Below are positions 60,922 through 64,000 of a stretch of DNA of 64,000 bases, piece by piece. The notes below the pieces were generated by a model. It was not told the DNA's origin. It saw nothing but the letters and a program-made list of their open reading frames with translations, and did no database searches. Both the position numbers and the translations under genes were made by a program. Positions within the stretch are counted from its first letter, which is position 1. Each line of letters opens with the position of its first letter. Origin of the DNA: JANQQN01 sp964519665 (lineage in GTDB: Bacteria; Myxococcota; Kuafuiibacteriia; Kuafuiibacteriales; Kuafuiibacteriaceae); NCBI GenBank assembly GCA_964519665.1, contig CAZFIV010000003.1, forward strand, positions 1 through 64,000, read 5' to 3'.

Positions 60922-61608
60922 CTATTCTCCTCGTTTGCCGGTTCGGCCGAGGTTCTTGATGGCCTGATGGACCATAACGTAGCTGTGACGCGAACCGGGC
61001 ACCGAGCCGTTCACCATGACCAGATTCTTGTCGGTGTCGTACTTCACAATGCGGAGGTTCTGAATACAGACCCGCCGACTGCCCATATGCCCCGGGAGTC
61101 GCTTGCCCTTGTGAACCTCACCCGGCGTCGTCCGGCAGCCGATGGAGCCCACATGTCGGAATTGCTCGTGGGTGCCGTGGGTGGCCTGCTTCGCGCCCTT
61201 CATATTGTAGCGCTTGATGACTCCAGCGAAGCCCTTGCCCTTCGAAGTGCCCGTGACGTCGACCCATTCGCCTTCCTGAAAGGAATCGGCGATGTTCAGC
61301 TCTTTGCCTACTTCGAAGTCGCCGATCTTATCGTCGGTGACCCGAAGCTCGCGCAAGATCCAAACGGGCTTCACATCGGCGCGCTTGAAGTGTCCGGCCA
61401 TCGGCTTGTTGACCTTTCGGTGCGCCTTTTCGCCGAAGCCGATCTGAATCGCGTTGTACCCGTCTTTCGAGTCTTTGGTCTTCTTTTGAACGACGGTGTT
61501 AGGGCCCAGCTCGATCACCGTGACGGGTACGCGTTCGCCGTCGATGAACAGCTGCGTCATCCCGATCTTGCGACCGATGAGGCCCATGCGGAACTTTGGT
61601 TCTGCCAT
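60922..61608 (-). CDS. rplC: 50S ribosomal protein L3
   Basis: A 228-aa protein starting MAEPKFRMGLIGRKIGMTQ at the ATG at 61608; GGAGG lies at 6 bases upstream, whereas the ATG at 61614 has no space for a ribosome site. All L3 landmarks are seen: the NH2-terminal GLIGRKIGMTQLF, the long loop with TGTSKGKGFAGVIKRYNMKG, ATHGTHEQFRHVGSIG (the methylated-Gln region) and PGHMGSRRVCIQNLRIV. L3 is normally in the S10 operon with rpsJ, rplD, rplW and rplB, but here it is followed by rlmE and has none of these near. It could be the sole copy or a second one. Confidence 0.96.
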   Translation of the reverse strand: MAEPKFRMGLIGRKIGMTQLFIDGERVPVTVIELGPNTVVQKKTKDSKDGYNAIQIGFGEKAHRKVNKPMAGHFKRADVKPVWILRELRVTDDKIGDFEVGKELNIADSFQEGEWVDVTGTSKGKGFAGVIKRYNMKGAKQATHGTHEQFRHVGSIGCRTTPGEVHKGKRLPGHMGSRRVCIQNLRIVKYDTDKNLVMVNGSVPGSRHSYVMVHQAIKNLGRTGKRGE

Positions 61609-62117
61609 TTCCATCCTCCCGCCTCACGCCGGGTAGGCTCACCCAGCTCCATGGCTCGGCGAGCGCCGCGACGTACGTCTGAGGCGCAATGAGGCGGGGA
61701 CGCTACCACCTAGGGTTCCGCAGTCAACCGCAAAGACCTCCGCGGGCGCTCTGGCTCGTTACGACCGCCGAAAGGACCAAGTTGGCACCCTGCGAGCTCT
61801 CGTCGGAAGGTTTCGAGGCTGCGCGGCCAGCATCGGGGCCACCAGTATCGGGGAAACTCGACAAATCCGCGGCTCGGACACGATCTCGAAACCGAATCCC
61901 CGGCCGGTAAACGGTGGCTCGAACGGGCCGAAGGTCGGTGCGCTTTGAGGGCCAATAACGTTCCCTCGCGGTGGAACAAATCGCCCGGAAGCCGACGTTC
62001 ATCGCGTACAGTCGACACCGTCACCGCTCGACCGAATGCGTTGTCGCCGTGGGGCGTTGGGGCGTTCGGCGTTGTCCCGGTTTGGCCGACTGTGTAACGT
62101 CGAGGATTGGTAACTCC
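61609..62117. other. gap between divergent rplC and the TonB-like gene
   Basis: About 510 bases. Frames present here are short and lack family features. It must contain the promoters of rplC-rlmE and of the TonB-like gene and the rplC leader. I see no other ribosomal protein gene and no RNA gene I can support. Confidence 0.5.
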
Positions 62118-63383
62118 ATGCGCCGGAGGAAGAAAAAACTTAGCGGCAAGGTCTTCTGGCTGGCGCTGTTGGCCTCGGTGTTCCTGCACGTCGTGATCGG
62201 GCTCCCGGCGGGCGCATGGATGGTCAAGTACCTCTCTTGGAGACCCAAAGAGGGACCGCGGGCCGTCCGGGTCGTGACGGTATCGCCGGACCAGTGGTCC
62301 AGGAATCGGCAGCTCCGCCGCCCCCGAAAGGCGACCCGGGCCGTCTCGCCTGCCCGGAAGCCTCCCGACAAGCCAAAGCCCAAGGAAGCCGAGAAGCCGA
62401 AGCCCAAGGAAGAGAAGCTGAGTGGGCAGGTCGTGGAGATCGCGCCGACCGAGGACGACTCGCCGAATCCCGAGGCTCGATTCCTGTCCAAGCAGAACAC
62501 CCGGGTCGAGCGGGAGTCGGTGGCCCGCTACGAAGAACGTGACCGCACCAAAAAGCGGGTCACCAGCCGGTTGCAAGAGCGCGCGGCGGAACCTCGACGC
62601 GACAAAACCATCAAGAACCCCGTTCTCGACGTCAAAGGCGACGAGCTCGAGGGCAAGCGCGGAGGGGGGGACGGCAAGGGCACCGACAAGGGCGAGTTCG
62701 TTCTCGAGCTTCCGAGCCTGAGGCGGCGCGAGAAGGTGAAACTTCGCCTCACCGACCTGCCTGGTGCTCGCCAGTCCGAACGCCGAGGTCAGGAGGAGCT
62801 CCTCGGGAAGGGCAAGCGGTTTCGCCTCGAGATGGGCGGCCCGGGTGAGGGTGACGAAACCGGTGGTTCAAAGGGAAAGACGGACGGCGCAGAGAAGCGG
62901 GCGCTGCCCAGCCTGGAGCAGCTGCGTCCGACCATCGGCACGATCGCTCGGATCAGCGGCTCCCCGTCCAACGACTACATCGAGAACGTGCCCGAGGGTG
63001 ATGCCACCTTCTTGAACTCGAAGGAGTTCAAGTACGCGACGTTCTTCTACCGAGTGAAGGATTCGGTAGGGAGTCTCTGGTACGACATGGTTTCGCGCGA
63101 ACTGCGCCGTCGCGATCCGACCGGCAACATTTACGGACCCCGCGATCGAGCAACCTTGCTCACGGTGCGTATCGACATGGACGGTCGGTTGGCCGACGTA
63201 GTCGTCGCCAACTCGAGCGGCGTCCAGTTTCTGGATGAAGTCGCCGTCCAGGCGTTCAAGCGGGCCGAGCCGTTTCCCAACCCGCCGTCGGCGATGGCCG
63301 ACGAAGACGGCTACATCAAATTCAACTTCCAGTTCGTGATGCTCCGCTCTCGCGGGCCGCTCAACCTCTTCAACTTCCGCTAA
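62118..63383 (+). CDS. TonB-like energy-transducing protein
   Basis: A 421-aa protein from the ATG at 62118. A basic cytoplasmic start (MRRRKKKLSGK) leads to one transmembrane helix (about 12-36, FWLALLASVFLHVVIGLP), a Lys/Pro-rich linker (KPPDKPKPKEAEKPKPKE) and charged disordered parts. A TonB/AgmX-type C-terminal domain follows (about 330-410, VRIDMDGRLADVVVANSSGVQFLDEVAVQAFKRAEPFPNPP). It may transmit proton-motive energy or span the periplasm to an outer-membrane partner. No ExbB/ExbD genes are next to it. It is convergent with gcvH. Confidence 0.85.
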   Translation: MRRRKKKLSGKVFWLALLASVFLHVVIGLPAGAWMVKYLSWRPKEGPRAVRVVTVSPDQWSRNRQLRRPRKATRAVSPARKPPDKPKPKEAEKPKPKEEKLSGQVVEIAPTEDDSPNPEARFLSKQNTRVERESVARYEERDRTKKRVTSRLQERAAEPRRDKTIKNPVLDVKGDELEGKRGGGDGKGTDKGEFVLELPSLRRREKVKLRLTDLPGARQSERRGQEELLGKGKRFRLEMGGPGEGDETGGSKGKTDGAEKRALPSLEQLRPTIGTIARISGSPSNDYIENVPEGDATFLNSKEFKYATFFYRVKDSVGSLWYDMVSRELRRRDPTGNIYGPRDRATLLTVRIDMDGRLADVVVANSSGVQFLDEVAVQAFKRAEPFPNPPSAMADEDGYIKFNFQFVMLRSRGPLNLFNFR

Positions 63384-63392
63384 CCCACGGAC

Positions 63393-63407
63393 GCTGACTT
63401 CGTCAGC
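63393..63407. terminator. hairpin between convergent genes
   Basis: GCTGAC and GTCAGC arms pair over 6 bases around TTC, in the 30-base gap between the TonB-like gene and gcvH. No T-run. A bidirectional terminator is possible. Confidence 0.45.
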
Positions 63408-63413
63408 ACTCAG

Positions 63414-63809
63414 CTAGTCGTCGAGTTCTTCCAGGAACTTCTGGTACTCGTCGCGGCTCATCAAGGAGGTCAGCTCTCCGTGGTCGGAGAGCTTGATTTT
63501 GATGAGCCAACCGTCGTCGTACATGTCGTCGTTGAGGTTTTCCGGTGCTTCGATGATGTCGTCGTTGCGCTCGACCACCTCGCCACTGAGTGGCGCATAG
63601 AGGTCGGATACGGCTTTGGTCGATTCGACCACCCCGAACGGTTCGCCGGCGTTCACGGTCTCACCCGGATTGGGCAGCTCGCAATGGACGATGTCGCCGA
63701 GTGCATCCTGCGCATGCCAAGTGATGCCGACGGTCGCGACGTCGCCATCGAGGCGACACCACTCGTGTTCTTTGGTGTACTTCAGATCTTCCGGGAAGTG
63801 CTTATCCAT
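63414..63809 (-). CDS. gcvH: glycine cleavage system H protein
   Basis: A 131-aa lipoyl carrier of the glycine cleavage system that shuttles the methylamine group between P, T and L proteins. The lipoylation site is Lys in GVVESTKAVSDLYAPLSGEVVE (about residue 65). The N-terminal LKYTKEHEWCRLDG and the C-terminal DDGWLIKIKLSD are typical. It lies 21 bases downstream of gcvT on the same strand. Confidence 0.97.
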   Translation of the reverse strand: MDKHFPEDLKYTKEHEWCRLDGDVATVGITWHAQDALGDIVHCELPNPGETVNAGEPFGVVESTKAVSDLYAPLSGEVVERNDDIIEAPENLNDDMYDDGWLIKIKLSDHGELTSLMSRDEYQKFLEELDD

Positions 63810-63830
63810 GGTTTCGCTGCCTCGTAGATA

Positions 63831-64000
63831 CTACTTCTTCTTGATGAAAGGACGGGTCGTGACCACCGCATCGACCCGTCGGCCTCGAATTTCTACCTGA
63901 AACGGTGTGCCCGCCGCTGCACGGTTGGCCGGCAGGTACGCCAGGCCGATCGCTTTTCCGACGGTGGGGGTCTTGGTTCCGCTGGTCACGGTGCCCGCGG
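63831..64000 (-). CDS. gcvT: aminomethyltransferase (glycine cleavage T protein), C-terminal end
   Basis: Only the last 56 codons are in the window; the gene runs off the right edge. The end reads TVTSGTKTPTVGKAIGLAY, then PANRAAAGTPFQVEIRGRR and ends VTTRPFIKKK with a TAG stop at 63831-63833. The VTSGT...PTVGKAIGLAY segment and the RPF ending are the C-terminal landmarks of GcvT. It should form an operon with gcvH. Confidence 0.9.
   Translation of the reverse strand, partial: AGTVTSGTKTPTVGKAIGLAYLPANRAAAGTPFQVEIRGRRVDAVVTTRPFIKKK

Noticed and set aside
1..64000. CRISPR array, prophage or complete insertion sequence
   Set aside because: No regularly spaced repeats, no integrase, no capsid or transposase genes were seen.

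Overview
This 64 kb window is GC-rich chromosomal DNA from a Gram-negative, myxobacteria-like organism (Myxococcota, formerly Deltaproteobacteria). The assignment is an inference from several features: an mglB-mglA pair, Ser/Thr protein kinases with PEGA, TPR or cyclic-nucleotide-binding modules, an FHA-GAF-sigma54 activator, AgmX/TonB-like proteins, a MYXO-CTERM-like tail on a secreted protease, and many large Cys-rich lipoproteins. I see no rRNA, tRNA, CRISPR array, prophage or intact insertion sequence.

Layout. 0.1-4.9 kb: a PD-(D/E)XK-like protein, then an isoquinoline-1-oxidoreductase-type molybdenum hydroxylase (2Fe-2S subunit, molybdopterin subunit, dihaem cytochrome c). 5-9.1 kb: a loose region with a cobalamin-binding sensor-like protein, a small conserved protein, an AT-richer zinc-ribbon gene and a DUF1826 gene, separated by long gene-poor gaps. 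9.1-15.7 kb: leftward lipoprotein genes with an M36-type protease that carries a sorting tail. 15.8-21.1 kb: a tightly overlapping signalling operon (kinase-PEGA, TPR-PEGA, lipoprotein, FHA-GAF-sigma54 activator), followed by a patatin phospholipase. 23.6-26.6 kb: mutY and a membrane pseudokinase with Sel1-like repeats. 26.6-28.3 kb: an AgmX-like lipoprotein and mglBA. 28.3-34.4 kb: a membrane protein, a large kinase with two cNMP-binding domains, and a three-gene lipoprotein operon. 34.7-43.2 kb: two giant paralogous zinc-metalloprotease lipoproteins. 43.2-50 kb: an rRNA methyltransferase, a TPR protein, a tiny basic ORF, pcnB and speA. 50-57.9 kb: a compact operon pgpH-ybeY-nuoD-pyrC-methyltransferase-ABC exporter. 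58-64 kb: a GST, a predicted selenoprotein, rplC-rlmE, a TonB-like protein, gcvH and the end of gcvT.

The most notable item is at 58837-60249. One reading frame of a lipoprotein with a thioredoxin-like segment is interrupted only by a TGA directly after a Cys codon. This TGA is followed at the right distance by a 6-bp hairpin with an AGGUG loop, as expected of a bacterial SECIS element. I predict a selenoprotein with a Cys-Sec pair that automatic gene calling would split in two. Other points of interest are the kinase/FHA-sigma54 operon, the pseudokinase, the paired giant metalloproteases, and rplC and nuoD lying outside their usual operons.
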